Origin: Rhodohalobacter mucosus
GTDB taxonomy: Bacteria; Bacteroidota; Rhodothermia; Balneolales; Balneolaceae
Length of the DNA stretch: 64,000 bases
Assembly: GCF_003150675.1 (NCBI RefSeq)
Contig: NZ_QGGB01000009.1
Span: forward strand, 1 to 64,000
Direction of reading: 5' to 3'
Shown: piece by piece, positions 34,690 through 44,160 of the stretch
Position numbering within the stretch: the stretch's first letter is position 1
Layout: every line of letters starts with the position of its first letter
Made by a program: the position numbers and the translations under genes
Notes under the pieces: model-generated
Told to the model about the DNA's origin: nothing
The model's database searches: none
Seen by the model: the letters and a program-made list of their open reading frames with translations, nothing else

Positions 34690-35904
34690 TCAGTTTTTTG
34701 CCATCTCGCTTGCCATGATGAAGAGCGGCTGATTTTCAAAGCTGTTATAGAATGGCCGCAGACGTTCCGTATTGTAGTGTTTCTCCACATTGACCACTTT
34801 ATTCCGGCTGGTCACAATTTCAATCGGAATATTGCTGTATCGTCCGTTGCTCAGTACCACGAGGCGTCCGTATACACCGGCCAGGATAAGGTCGAGAGCC
34901 AGGTTTCCAAACGCCATAGGCACGATCGAGTCAATGGCGTCGGGATCACCTCCACGCACCATGTAGCCCAGTTTCTGGTTTACGATACGAATCTCATGAC
35001 CATTGTTGAATTTCGGTGAAAGGCGCTGCAGCTCTTCAGACACCAGATCACCGATACCGCCCAGTTTTTTATGGCCATAGGCATCCGTTTTGCTGTTTTC
35101 AAAGATCATTTCACCCCCGTCAAACATGGCGCCTTCCGATACAAGCACCATGGAGTACTTACTCGGATTCTGGTTTCGGTCTTCAGTGAGCACCTCCGTA
35201 AGGTGTTCCATATCAAACTTGTACTCAGGTATAACGCATCTGTGTGCGGCTCCGGCCATCGTTGGCAGCATTGCGGTGAAGCCGGCGTATCGTCCGAATA
35301 CTTCCATAACCAAAAACCGTTCGTGCGATCCTGCGGGAGTGCGGAGGATGTTGGCAAGGTGAATGGTACGTGTTACGCAGGTACTGAATCCGATACAGTA
35401 GTCGGTGCCTGGCACATCATTATCCATGGTTTTGGGGATGGCAACAACATTGGCTCCCTCTTCATGAAGGCGAACAGCATAACTCAATGTGTCGTCACCG
35501 CCGATGGGTATCAGCGTGTCGATGCCGAGGAATTCAAGATTTTTCAGAACGTCCGGTGTCAGGTCGTTCACTTCATCGGAATAAGAATCCTTCAGATGAT
35601 CGGGCACATTATCTTTTCTCACCCGGCTTGGATTGGTTCGCGAGGTATGCAGAAAGGTGCCTCCTGTACGGCCCGCTTTATTAACGATATCAGTGTTCAG
35701 TTCTATATAATTCAGGCTGTTGTCAGCATTCTTGTCGCGGATGATATCAATCATACCGCCCCAGCCCCGGCGAATGCCGATAACTTTGTATCCTTCACGA
35801 ATCGCACGTATGGTGACTGCCCGAATTGCGGGATTTAATCCCGGTACGTCTCCGCCGCCTGTTAAAATTCCTATTACACCTTTTTTGGTATTTACATTAG
35901 CCAT
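34690..35904 (-). CDS. Phosphofructokinase, probably pyrophosphate-dependent
   Basis: 404 residues of the PfkA superfamily; phosphorylates fructose 6-phosphate at position 1. Seen: GILTGGGDVPGLNPAIRAVT near the N-terminus, GGDD at 135-138, PKTMDND at 157-163 with the catalytic Asp, and LVSEGAMFDGGE. In ATP-dependent E. coli PfkA the residues at these places are Gly104 (GGDGS) and Gly124 (PGTIDND). Asp138 and Lys158 here are the combination known from PPi-dependent enzymes, where Asp blocks the ATP alpha-phosphate pocket. So PPi is predicted as phosphoryl donor and the reaction may be reversible. Convergent with DUF456; divergent from hutH. Confidence 0.85.
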   Translation of the reverse strand: MANVNTKKGVIGILTGGGDVPGLNPAIRAVTIRAIREGYKVIGIRRGWGGMIDIIRDKNADNSLNYIELNTDIVNKAGRTGGTFLHTSRTNPSRVRKDNVPDHLKDSYSDEVNDLTPDVLKNLEFLGIDTLIPIGGDDTLSYAVRLHEEGANVVAIPKTMDNDVPGTDYCIGFSTCVTRTIHLANILRTPAGSHERFLVMEVFGRYAGFTAMLPTMAGAAHRCVIPEYKFDMEHLTEVLTEDRNQNPSKYSMVLVSEGAMFDGGEMIFENSKTDAYGHKKLGGIGDLVSEELQRLSPKFNNGHEIRIVNQKLGYMVRGGDPDAIDSIVPMAFGNLALDLILAGVYGRLVVLSNGRYSNIPIEIVTSRNKVVNVEKHYNTERLRPFYNSFENQPLFIMASEMAKN

Positions 35905-36240
35905 AAGATTAATCGATTTAAGTGTTAATAAATAGTTAGCAGCGGCAGCAACCGGTACATGCCCGGGCGGTAATCCGGGTCAGTTAAGATAAAGGAATAC
36001 GTGTTTTTTACTATCAAAGTAATTAAAGCGGGAAGAGATTAAATTACAAGTCCGGAATTGGACTAATCGGTATTGTCTGCAGGAAAATGAATTTTTTACA
36101 TGACCCTTTTTGATTCGACGCCCGGCAATTAAGGAGTGCATTGCTATCGCATTCCACATTATATACTTTTGATTATAGTGAATCACATTTACACCATGCC
36201 GTAAATCACTTGCGGACAAACGTTTCAACCAAATATATCC
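35905..36240. other. Divergent promoter region, phosphofructokinase / hutH
   Basis: 336 bases between two divergent starts, AT-rich with no convincing ORF. A 92-residue minus-strand frame overlaps the hutH start and has no family features. It must hold promoters for both genes. No clear operator palindrome was seen. Confidence 0.5.
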
Positions 36241-37746
36241 ATGGATATCAGGGTTCATATCAGATCGCTCTACAAGGATTTGTCAGCATCGGTTGGGTAC
36301 CTCAGAGAGAATTCCGAAAAAGTGAGGGATTCAAGAACCGTGGTGGAAAAAGCCCTTGAAGACGGCAATACCTACTATGGTATCAATACGGGGTTCGGAG
36401 CGTTGGCAGGTAAACGGGTAAATGGCGAGGATCTGAAACAGCTTCAGCGGAATCTGCTGCTTTCTCATTCGGTTGGGGTTGGCAACCCTGTTCCAAAGGA
36501 GATTAGCCGCCTGATGCTTCAGCTTAAGGTGCATGCCCTCTCTCTGGGTTATTCGGGAATCTCCGGAAAAACTTTTAACCGCCTGCTTCAACTCCTGGAA
36601 CATGACTTAATCCCTGTAATCCCTGAAAAAGGCAGCGTAGGTGCATCCGGCGATCTTGCGCCTCTGGCCCATATGTCGCTGCCCCTGATCGGACTCGGGG
36701 AGTTCTGGACCACAGATGGTTCGGGTACCGAACATGCGGAAACGGTTCTGGCCCGGTACGGACTGGATCCCGTGGAGCTTCAGCCAAAGGACGGTCTTTC
36801 ACTCATCAACGGCACCCAGCTGATGAGCGCATATGGTGCGTATGTCGCGGAGAAGTCTTTTCACCTGCTCAAAATGGCGGACCTTGTCGCGGCGATGAGT
36901 CTTGAAGCGCTCCAGGGTAGTATTACTCCTTTCGATCAGCGCATACATGACGTTCGTCCGCATCCGGGGCAAAAAATTGTAGCTGAAAATGTACGCAGCC
37001 TGCTTCTGAAGAGTGAGATCCTGGAGTCTCACCGCCATTGCGGAAAGGTGCAGGATCCGTACTGCCTGAGGTGCATACCGCAGGTACACGGCGCCAGTCG
37101 TGATGCCATTGATTATGCAGCTGAGGTAATAGAGAGGGAAATCAATTCCGTAACGGACAATCCGCTGATTTTTCCGGACGGAGATATTCTGAGCGGCGGT
37201 AATTTTCACGGTCAGCCCCTGGCGCTGGTACTCGACTTTGCAAAGATTGCACTTGCTGAAATTGCAAGTATTTCCGAACGACGGACCTATTTGCTTCTGG
37301 AGGGGCACGATGGGCTTCCGGAGCTGCTGATGCAGGAAACGGGTATCAACAGCGGATTCATGATTCCACAATACACCGCGGCTGCTCTCGTATCCGAAAA
37401 TAAGGTGCTGTGCCATCCCTCATCCGTAGATTCCATACCCACCAGCCTGGGCCAGGAAGACCACGTGAGTATGGGCAGCATCAGTGCCATCCACCTGCTA
37501 AGGGTATTTGAAAATCTGGAGCAGGTTCTGGGTATAGAACTTTTTACGGCTTCACAGGCCCTCGATTTCAGGAAGCCGCTCAGGCCCGGCCGGGGCGTTG
37601 AAATTGCCCATAACTACATCCGGCAGCAGATCCCTCATGCCGTAAAAGACCAATATTTCAGAGACGATATCAGCAAGGCAGTGGCTGAGATCAGAAGATC
37701 CGAAATTATTGAGATGATGGACCGTGAACATATAGCATTGAATTAA
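36241..37746 (+). CDS. hutH: Histidine ammonia-lyase
   Basis: 501 residues, the usual length. Deaminates histidine to urocanate, first step of the pathway. The self-made MIO cofactor comes from Ala135-Ser136-Gly137 in GSVGASGDLAPLAHM. Tyr47 in YGINTGFG and the segments NFHGQPLALVLDFAKIALAE and QEDHVSMGSISAIHLL complete the active site. It is followed 24 bases later by hutI in the same direction, and is the first gene of hutH-hutI-antiporter-hutG. Confidence 0.97.
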   Translation: MDIRVHIRSLYKDLSASVGYLRENSEKVRDSRTVVEKALEDGNTYYGINTGFGALAGKRVNGEDLKQLQRNLLLSHSVGVGNPVPKEISRLMLQLKVHALSLGYSGISGKTFNRLLQLLEHDLIPVIPEKGSVGASGDLAPLAHMSLPLIGLGEFWTTDGSGTEHAETVLARYGLDPVELQPKDGLSLINGTQLMSAYGAYVAEKSFHLLKMADLVAAMSLEALQGSITPFDQRIHDVRPHPGQKIVAENVRSLLLKSEILESHRHCGKVQDPYCLRCIPQVHGASRDAIDYAAEVIEREINSVTDNPLIFPDGDILSGGNFHGQPLALVLDFAKIALAEIASISERRTYLLLEGHDGLPELLMQETGINSGFMIPQYTAAALVSENKVLCHPSSVDSIPTSLGQEDHVSMGSISAIHLLRVFENLEQVLGIELFTASQALDFRKPLRPGRGVEIAHNYIRQQIPHAVKDQYFRDDISKAVAEIRRSEIIEMMDREHIALN

Positions 37747-37770
37747 ACGACGACTCTTTTAATCTGAACC

Positions 37771-38994
37771 ATGCCGGTACTTAAAAATATCTCTACTCTG
37801 TATAGTTGCAGCTTAATGGGAAAGCAGGCTGATATACATCCACTTCACCGTGCCGCACTTGTTTGGAATGACTCACGGATTGAATGGGTCGGGGAAGAGA
37901 GCGACCTTCCTGCAGAGTACAGTTCGTCAAATGAGGTAATCGATGCGGGCGGAAACATTGTGATACCGGGGCTGATCGACTGCCACACTCACCTCTGTTT
38001 TGGAGGGTGGCGTGCAGATGAGTATGAGAAACGGCTGAGCGGGGTGTCGTATCTGGAGATAGCTAAAGCGGGAGGCGGTATCCTCTCTACGGTTAAAGAG
38101 ACAAGGCATGCGACAGAAGATGAACTCTATATAAAAGCATCCGCCATGCTTGATGAAATGATCGAGAGCGGCGTAACGTCTGTAGAGTGCAAAAGCGGGT
38201 ACGGGCTTTCAACAGAAGAGGAGCTTAAGCAGCTCCGGGTTTACAGACGCCTTGCAGAGGAAAAATCTGTGTCGATTGTTTCTACCTTTCTGGGAGCGCA
38301 CACGATACCTCCCGAGTACAGGGATGACAGAAAAGCCTATGTAGACCTGCTCATCAATGAAATGATTCCCGCAGTGGCCGGTCAAAAACTGGCTGCATTT
38401 TGTGACATCTTTGTTGAAGATTCAGCATTCACAATCCCCGAAGCGAGGAGAATACTTGAAAACGCAAAAAGCGCAGGACTGAAGCTGAAAGTTCATGCCG
38501 ATCAGCTTACAACAGGCGGAGGAGCGGAGCTTGCAGCCGACCTGGGTGCAGTTAGTGCCGACCACCTCGAACGGGTATCCGATAAGGGGATCCGCAGAAT
38601 GCAGGAGGCGGATGTGGTGGCCGTATCCCTTCCCATCGCTTCACTCTACACCTGGCAGCCATACCTGAATTGCCGCCGATTGGCAGATGCGGGTGTTGCC
38701 GTGGCTGTTGCAACTGACTTCAATCCCGGTTCAGCACCCTGCTACGATCTGCCCCTTGCCATGATGCTGGCCTGCAACCATGGGCGCCTCACACCGGCAG
38801 AGTCGCTGAAGGGAGCAACTATTTATGCAGCAAAGGCAATCGGCCTGGAAAGCATTACCGGTTCGCTGGAAACCGGAAAACGAGCCGACTTCAATATTCT
38901 GGCTGCTCCGGACATCAATCACTGGATCTATCATTTCAAACGTAAGCCTCCTATTCGTACCTTTGCATCCGGAACTGAGATTAAAAGAACGTAA
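37771..38994 (+). CDS. hutI: Imidazolonepropionase
   Basis: 407 residues. Hydrolyses imidazolonepropionate to N-formimidoyl-glutamate, third step. It is an amidohydrolase-fold enzyme: GLIDCHTHLCFGGWRADEYE gives the first metal His pair, ECKSGYGLSTEEELK is a family signature, KLKVHADQL supplies another His, and VAVATDFNPGSAPC supplies the catalytic Asp. It ends 12 bases before the antiporter gene, as part of one operon with hutH. Confidence 0.96.
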   Translation: MPVLKNISTLYSCSLMGKQADIHPLHRAALVWNDSRIEWVGEESDLPAEYSSSNEVIDAGGNIVIPGLIDCHTHLCFGGWRADEYEKRLSGVSYLEIAKAGGGILSTVKETRHATEDELYIKASAMLDEMIESGVTSVECKSGYGLSTEEELKQLRVYRRLAEEKSVSIVSTFLGAHTIPPEYRDDRKAYVDLLINEMIPAVAGQKLAAFCDIFVEDSAFTIPEARRILENAKSAGLKLKVHADQLTTGGGAELAADLGAVSADHLERVSDKGIRRMQEADVVAVSLPIASLYTWQPYLNCRRLADAGVAVAVATDFNPGSAPCYDLPLAMMLACNHGRLTPAESLKGATIYAAKAIGLESITGSLETGKRADFNILAAPDINHWIYHFKRKPPIRTFASGTEIKRT

Positions 38995-39006
38995 AAATCT
39001 ATCCCG

Positions 39007-40122
39007 TTGGCTGAAACAATTTTCTGGTTTATTGCAGGGCTGGCTGCGCTGATCAGCGGTGCCGAGTTTGTCGTGAGAGCAGCTTCGAGGCTGGCCGGGT
39101 TCTTTGGCGTGTCACGGCTCGTGATTGGCCTAACCATTGTGGCATTCGGAACCAGCGCCCCGGAGCTGGCTATCAGCCTGAAGGCAGGGCTTGTTGGGCA
39201 AACCGACCTGATGATGGGAAATATTGTAGGCAGCAACATCACAAATATTCTGCTCATCTTAGGCATTACGGCGCTGGTAATGCCCCTTAAGGTACATACC
39301 AGCCTGATACGGTTTGACGTGCCGGTAATGATTGGCATCTCCATCCTGCTTTTCTTTTTTGCACTGAGCGGCGCAATCACGCTGGCGGAAAGCGGAGTTC
39401 TGGCATTTCTGCTGCTGGTTTACCTGCTGTACCTTGGATTCCAGGGAAAAAATCCATCGGTACCCTCTGATGCCGAAAAACAGAAAAGGACGCCCGTACT
39501 GATTTTGCTGTACCTGATATTGGGAGTAGCCGGTCTTATTCTGCTGATAAATGGAGCCGGCTGGCTGGTGGAAAGCGCTGTTGTTCTGGCGGAAATGGCT
39601 GGTGTAAGTGAATTGGTGATCGGCCTCACCATAGTGGCATTGGGTACCTCTCTTCCCGAGGTTGTCACCTCATTGGTCGCGGCGGTAAAGGGTGAAAGGG
39701 ATATCGCGGTTGGGAGCGTAATCGGCAGCAATATACTGAATATTCTGGCTGTACTGGGAGTATCGGGGCTCTTTATCCCTGAGATCAACGTACAGCCTTC
39801 CCTGATCAGTTTCGACCTGTGGATTATGCTGGCAGTTAGCTTTGCCTGTTTGCCGATCTTTTTTACTGGGAACAAAATTGCACGGTGGGAGGGTGTTGTC
39901 TTCCTTGGGTACTACATTGCCTATATGATCTATCTTTTTCTCTCTTCGGCTCAGCACGACGCGCTCGACACCTACAACAGCGTGATGCTCTATTTTGTAA
40001 TCCCGCTTACCGTGATGACGGTTGTGGTGATTTTGGCTTATGAGTTTAAAAAACGGTGGCGGTTCAGGCATTTCAGAGGCTTTGGCGCTGCCAGGAAGGA
40101 TGAAACAAATGGCAACGAGTGA
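39007..40122 (+). CDS. Calcium/sodium antiporter family (CaCA, YrbG-like)
   Basis: 371 residues with about ten to eleven membrane helices in two inverted halves. Each half has a cation-site signature: GLTIVAFGTSAPELAISLKA with GNIVGSNITNILLILG, then GLTIVALGTSLPEVVTSLVA with GSVIGSNILNILAVLG. It exchanges Ca2+ (or another cation) for Na+ or H+ across the inner membrane. The start is a TTG at 39007; no closer ATG preserves the first helix. It is embedded between hutI and hutG with an overlap of about 14 bases with hutG, so it is co-expressed with histidine breakdown. Whether it serves that pathway is unclear. Confidence 0.9.
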   Translation: MAETIFWFIAGLAALISGAEFVVRAASRLAGFFGVSRLVIGLTIVAFGTSAPELAISLKAGLVGQTDLMMGNIVGSNITNILLILGITALVMPLKVHTSLIRFDVPVMIGISILLFFFALSGAITLAESGVLAFLLLVYLLYLGFQGKNPSVPSDAEKQKRTPVLILLYLILGVAGLILLINGAGWLVESAVVLAEMAGVSELVIGLTIVALGTSLPEVVTSLVAAVKGERDIAVGSVIGSNILNILAVLGVSGLFIPEINVQPSLISFDLWIMLAVSFACLPIFFTGNKIARWEGVVFLGYYIAYMIYLFLSSAQHDALDTYNSVMLYFVIPLTVMTVVVILAYEFKKRWRFRHFRGFGAARKDETNGNE

Positions 40123-41008
40123 TCTGCGAATCAACGAAGTAATCGGTACGAATACCTCAGGGGCTGAGAAAGCTTCACTGATTGGGTTCCCCTCTGACAA
40201 AGGTGTGCGTATCAACGGTGGCAGGACCGGAGCAGCCAAAGCCCCGGAACAAATATTCAACAGGCTCATGCAGCTCACCCTGCACCCTCAACATAATGAG
40301 TTACACACCGTCCTCCTGCGGCATGTCTCACATCCGCATATGCTTCACTGCACCGGCAATGTTGCGGCGGATCAGCAAAATCTGGGAATGACGGTTGCTG
40401 AATCGCTGAAAAACGGATCGGTTCCGGTCATTATGGGAGGCGGACATGAAACGGCGTTTGGGCACTACCTGGGCTATTCAGAGACAAACAAACCGGTCCA
40501 CATTCTGAATATCGATGCACACACCGATGTAAGGCCCCTGAAGGAGGGGCGGCCCCACTCCGGTTCTCCCTTCATGCAGGCGATAGAAGACCAGTCCGGG
40601 TGCTGCAGGTCCTATACCGTAATGGGGTTGCAGCCTTCCTCCGTAGCACGGGACCATCTTTCGTACGTGAACGAGAATGGAAAGGCGGTACTGGCTGATG
40701 ACCTGAAAATGAAAACGGTTCAGGACTATTTCAGTGATCTGAGAAGCAATTCAGATTCTGACCCTGTTATGCTGACAATGGATATGGATGCAGTGGATCA
40801 GTCGCAGGCACCGGGCGTCAGTGCACCAAATGCGTCCGGAATCGACAGCGGCTTCTGGCTTGAGATTGCATTCTATTGCGGCCGGCAAGGGAACGTCGCT
40901 TCATTCGACCTTTGTGAAGTAAACCCTGCATTTGACCGGGATGATCAAACGATCCGTCTAGCCGCACTGACGGTGTGGTATTTCCTGCTTGGCCTTGCCC
41001 TTAGATAA
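40109..41008 (+). CDS. hutG: Formimidoylglutamase
   Basis: About 299 residues from the ATG at 40109, which has AGGAAGG nine bases upstream; an ATG at 40100 is a second option. It hydrolyses N-formimidoyl-glutamate to glutamate and formamide, the final step. It has the arginase/ureohydrolase fold with two-manganese motifs GGGHETAFGH, NIDAHTDVR and MDMDAVDQS. The first codons overlap the antiporter's end, indicating translational coupling. An inverted-repeat element (41020-41098) begins 12 bases after the stop. Confidence 0.94.
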   Translation: MATSDLRINEVIGTNTSGAEKASLIGFPSDKGVRINGGRTGAAKAPEQIFNRLMQLTLHPQHNELHTVLLRHVSHPHMLHCTGNVAADQQNLGMTVAESLKNGSVPVIMGGGHETAFGHYLGYSETNKPVHILNIDAHTDVRPLKEGRPHSGSPFMQAIEDQSGCCRSYTVMGLQPSSVARDHLSYVNENGKAVLADDLKMKTVQDYFSDLRSNSDSDPVMLTMDMDAVDQSQAPGVSAPNASGIDSGFWLEIAFYCGRQGNVASFDLCEVNPAFDRDDQTIRLAALTVWYFLLGLALR

Positions 41009-41019
41009 TAGCCCATGAG

Positions 41020-41098
41020 AGTCATCGGATGAGTTTATTCCGAACAGGCCGGGAGTCTGAAGAATAGGATGAATATCGTGGTGACTCATCCGATGACT
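41020..41098. repeat. Inverted-repeat element B (15-bp arms)
   Basis: Arms AGTCATCGGATGAGT and ACTCATCCGATGACT pair perfectly across 49 bases. Internal GATGAATATCGTGG matches GATGAATTACGTGG at the same place in element C (44161-44238), and the two are in direct orientation. It lies after hutG and before the cytochrome pair. It could terminate the hut transcript. Confidence 0.85.
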
Positions 41099-41202
41099 TT
41101 TATGGTGCGTGTCGCCACTGAGGATTGTATTATTTAAAATTGATCTTAGAGTTTAATTGATTAGGTTAAATTAATAGAGATCAATTACTAGAGGGAAGAG
41201 CC

Positions 41203-42393
41203 ATGGAAAAAAGGTATCCTCATAAAAGCACTCACTCTTTTTTAGCCATTCTCATTTCTACGCTTGTGTTTTTTGCTTTCAGTTCGGTAGATGGATCTGA
41301 TCAATTCGATCGCCTGAAAACAGGTCATTCTGGCTTTGAGCAGCCACTGGATACAACCATGACCGAATCTCCGATGTCAGGTAAAGAGCTCTACGTACAA
41401 GCCTGTTCAAACTGTCATGGAATGGACGGAAAGGGAGGGTCAGTCAAACAGCTCGGCCTTCAAACACCTCCTGCTGATTTTACGGACTGTAATTTCGCGA
41501 ACCGTGAACCTGATGGTGATTGGATTGCCGTTGCGCATCAGGGAGGGCCGGTTAGAGGGTTCTCTACAGAAATGCCTGCATTTGGAGAAGCTCTGTCGGT
41601 CGGTGAGCTCCAAAAAATCATGGATCACGTGCGTACGTTTTGCACAAATAAAAACTGGCCGCGTGGTGAACTCAACTTGCCAAGGGCATTGGTCACTGAA
41701 AAGGCATATCCGGAGGACGAAGTCGTAGTTTCGTCATTTATTGATGTGGAAAACGAGGGTGCGGTTATCAATGAAATTGTCTATGAACAACGCTTTGGTA
41801 TGAGGAATCAGATAGAAATTGTTCTCCCGTTCGGTTACAGCCAAATGCCCGGCGGTGGTTGGAATGGCGGACATCTGGGAGATCTGGCGGTTGGTGTAAA
41901 GCGTGTTTTTTATCACAATTACAATAGCGGTACAATCTTCAGTTTAACCGGTGAAGTAATTGTACCTACGGGCGATTCTGCAACCGCATTTGGAAAGGGT
42001 ACAACAGTTTTAGAACCGTTTGCCTCCTTTGGTCAACTATTGCCGGCCGGTGGTTTCTTACATGTTCAGACAGGCCTCGAATATCCTATGCTGCAGGATA
42101 AAGCTGGAAATGAAGCTTTTTGGCGAGCTGCCCTCGGTAAAAGCATTAATCCGGATCCCTGGGGGAGAACATGGTCACCTATGGTTGAGATGCTTGGATC
42201 CAAAGAGCTGGAATCCGGAACCCGGGTTCACTGGGATCTTGTGCCCCAGATGCAGATAACTCTTAATAAACGTCAACATGTTATGCTGAATGTAGGATAC
42301 AGGATACCCGTGGATGATGCCGGCAGAGATTCTCAAATCATGATATATGTTTTATGGGATTGGTTTGATGGCGGTTTTTTTGAAGGATGGTAA
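41203..42393 (+). CDS. Mono-heme cytochrome c fused to an outer-membrane barrel-like domain
   Basis: 396 residues. Export signal at about 13-30 (FLAILISTLVFFAFSSVDG). A class I cytochrome c domain at about 60-155 has heme motif CSNCH (near 68) and a likely Met ligand in STEMPAFGE. About 165-396 is rich in alternating strands and Gly/aromatic residues (IEIVLPFGYSQMPGGGWNGG, FSLTGEVIVPTGDSATAFGK) and ends in VLWDWFDGGFFEGW, consistent with an outer-membrane barrel. Electron transfer at or across the outer membrane is an inference. It lies 49 bases upstream of the five-heme cytochrome, the two flanked by elements B and C. GAGGGAAGAG precedes the ATG. Confidence 0.72.
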   Translation: MEKRYPHKSTHSFLAILISTLVFFAFSSVDGSDQFDRLKTGHSGFEQPLDTTMTESPMSGKELYVQACSNCHGMDGKGGSVKQLGLQTPPADFTDCNFANREPDGDWIAVAHQGGPVRGFSTEMPAFGEALSVGELQKIMDHVRTFCTNKNWPRGELNLPRALVTEKAYPEDEVVVSSFIDVENEGAVINEIVYEQRFGMRNQIEIVLPFGYSQMPGGGWNGGHLGDLAVGVKRVFYHNYNSGTIFSLTGEVIVPTGDSATAFGKGTTVLEPFASFGQLLPAGGFLHVQTGLEYPMLQDKAGNEAFWRAALGKSINPDPWGRTWSPMVEMLGSKELESGTRVHWDLVPQMQITLNKRQHVMLNVGYRIPVDDAGRDSQIMIYVLWDWFDGGFFEGW

Positions 42394-42442
42394 TGCAGAT
42401 TGGATTCAATATGTATCGTTAATTTTCAATGAATGGGAGAAC

Positions 42443-44116
42443 ATGATGTATAAACATCTGATGATCATTATATCACTTCCAATTTTGACGATGGTTTTAG
42501 GAATTAGTATTAATAACTATCGTGCAGAAAAAACGGAGTCTGTACCTCTCATTCACGGAATGGAAGCTGACACGGCTAAAAAGATGCTTTTTTCGACTGC
42601 ATCGAACTGTATGAACTGCCATAACAATCTGGTTACGCCATCCGGAGAAAATATTTCATTTGGTATCGATTGGCGTAAAAGTATGATGGCCAATTCAGCT
42701 CGTGATCCCTATTGGCATGCGGCTGTTCGAAGGGAAGTGATGGATCATCCTGAATCAAAAGCTGCCATCGAAAATGAATGCTCAACCTGCCATATGCCGA
42801 TGGCTCACTTCCAGGCAAAGAGCCAGGGGCAAATGAGCCGTGTTTTTGCCAATCTCCCGGTTAATAAGGCTTTGACTCAACAAAACAGACTTGCGGCAGA
42901 TGGAGTGTCTTGTACCACATGCCATCAAATAAAAAGTGATAATTTTGGTGAAAGGGAAAGCTTTGTTGGCGGATTTGTAATTGATACTGATAAACCGATG
43001 GGCCAGAGGGAAATTTATGGCCCATATGCCGTCGATCAGGGACGCTCAAAAATTATGCACTCTTCATCGGGCTTTTTGCAGGTTGAATCAAAACATCTCA
43101 TAGAATCTGAGCTATGCGCAACCTGCCATACGCTTTATACCCACACATTGGGACCTGACGGTGAAGTGATCGGTGAACTCCCTGAACAGGTACCCTACCT
43201 TGAATGGAAACACAGCAGTTTTGTGAATGATCAGAGCTGTCAGTCCTGCCATATGCCGGAAGTAAAGGAGAGCACTCCTATTTCATCGGTATGGGGTCAA
43301 CCCAGGGAAAATGTTTCAAGGCACTCATTCAGGGGAGGCAACTTCTTCATGCAACGCATGCTGAATCGTTACAGGGATGAATTGGGTGTTGAGGCATTGC
43401 CGCAGGAGATGGATGCTGCAGTTAATCGAACAATCGAACATCTTCAAACAAAGTCAAGCTACATCTCAATCACAAGTGCAGAAGTGGTTGGGAACGAACT
43501 GATAGCTGATGTTGAAATTGAAAACCTTGCAGGTCATAAGCTGCCTACAGCCTACCCTTCAGGGCGTGTTTGGATTCGTTTCTCAGTTACTGGCCCGGAG
43601 GGTCGCGTTGTATTCGAATCGGGTAAGGTAATGCCAGATGGTTCAATCAACGGAAATGATAATGACCGTGCCGGCAACTACTATGAACAGCATTACAGTG
43701 AAATTACAGAAGAGAATCAGGTCCAGATCTACGAAGCGATATTGGTGGACCCGGAAGACCAGGTAACTACCGGATTACTGACCGGTATTCGGTATATCAA
43801 GGACAATCGAATTCTGCCTAAGGGTTTCGACAAATTTACTGCAGGTGAAGATATTGCCGTTAAAGGATCTGCAGATGATGACAGTGATTTTACCGGTGGC
43901 AGTGACCGGGTTCGATACCGCGTGAAGCTACAGGATTTGAATGGAACGCTCAGGGTTAAGGCTGAACTGTACTATCAGCCTATTGCCTACAGGTGGGCCC
44001 GGAATCTCGATTCCTACGATGCGGCAGAGACCAATAAATTTGTGGATTACTATAATTCCATGTCGGAACATTCATCCGTTGTTCTCGCCTCCACAAAATT
44101 GGCGATTGTGAATTGA
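42443..44116 (+). CDS. Pentaheme cytochrome c
   Basis: About 557 residues from the ATG at 42443, with GGGAGA just upstream; the reading frame extends back to 42347 into the previous gene and is not used. An N-terminal signal or anchor helix (HLMIIISLPILTMVLGISIN) comes first. Five heme-binding sites are present: CMNCH, CSTCH, CTTCH, CATCH and CQSCH, all in the first 310 residues. The C-terminal third is a beta-sandwich (SITSAEVVGNELIADVEIEN, GHKLPTAYPSGRVWIRF) like that of other multiheme cytochrome family proteins. It is probably periplasmic and passes electrons to the barrel-type cytochrome upstream. No terminal reductase gene is adjacent. Confidence 0.85.
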   Translation: MMYKHLMIIISLPILTMVLGISINNYRAEKTESVPLIHGMEADTAKKMLFSTASNCMNCHNNLVTPSGENISFGIDWRKSMMANSARDPYWHAAVRREVMDHPESKAAIENECSTCHMPMAHFQAKSQGQMSRVFANLPVNKALTQQNRLAADGVSCTTCHQIKSDNFGERESFVGGFVIDTDKPMGQREIYGPYAVDQGRSKIMHSSSGFLQVESKHLIESELCATCHTLYTHTLGPDGEVIGELPEQVPYLEWKHSSFVNDQSCQSCHMPEVKESTPISSVWGQPRENVSRHSFRGGNFFMQRMLNRYRDELGVEALPQEMDAAVNRTIEHLQTKSSYISITSAEVVGNELIADVEIENLAGHKLPTAYPSGRVWIRFSVTGPEGRVVFESGKVMPDGSINGNDNDRAGNYYEQHYSEITEENQVQIYEAILVDPEDQVTTGLLTGIRYIKDNRILPKGFDKFTAGEDIAVKGSADDDSDFTGGSDRVRYRVKLQDLNGTLRVKAELYYQPIAYRWARNLDSYDAAETNKFVDYYNSMSEHSSVVLASTKLAIVN

Positions 44117-44160
44117 AAACATCAAGCTGTTGATTTGAGATGTCTGACCAGGAAAATGGT

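Noticed and set aside
42347-42442. N-terminal extension of the pentaheme cytochrome
   Set aside because: It overlaps the upstream gene and would place 32 residues before the signal helix; an ATG with a ribosome site is at 42443.
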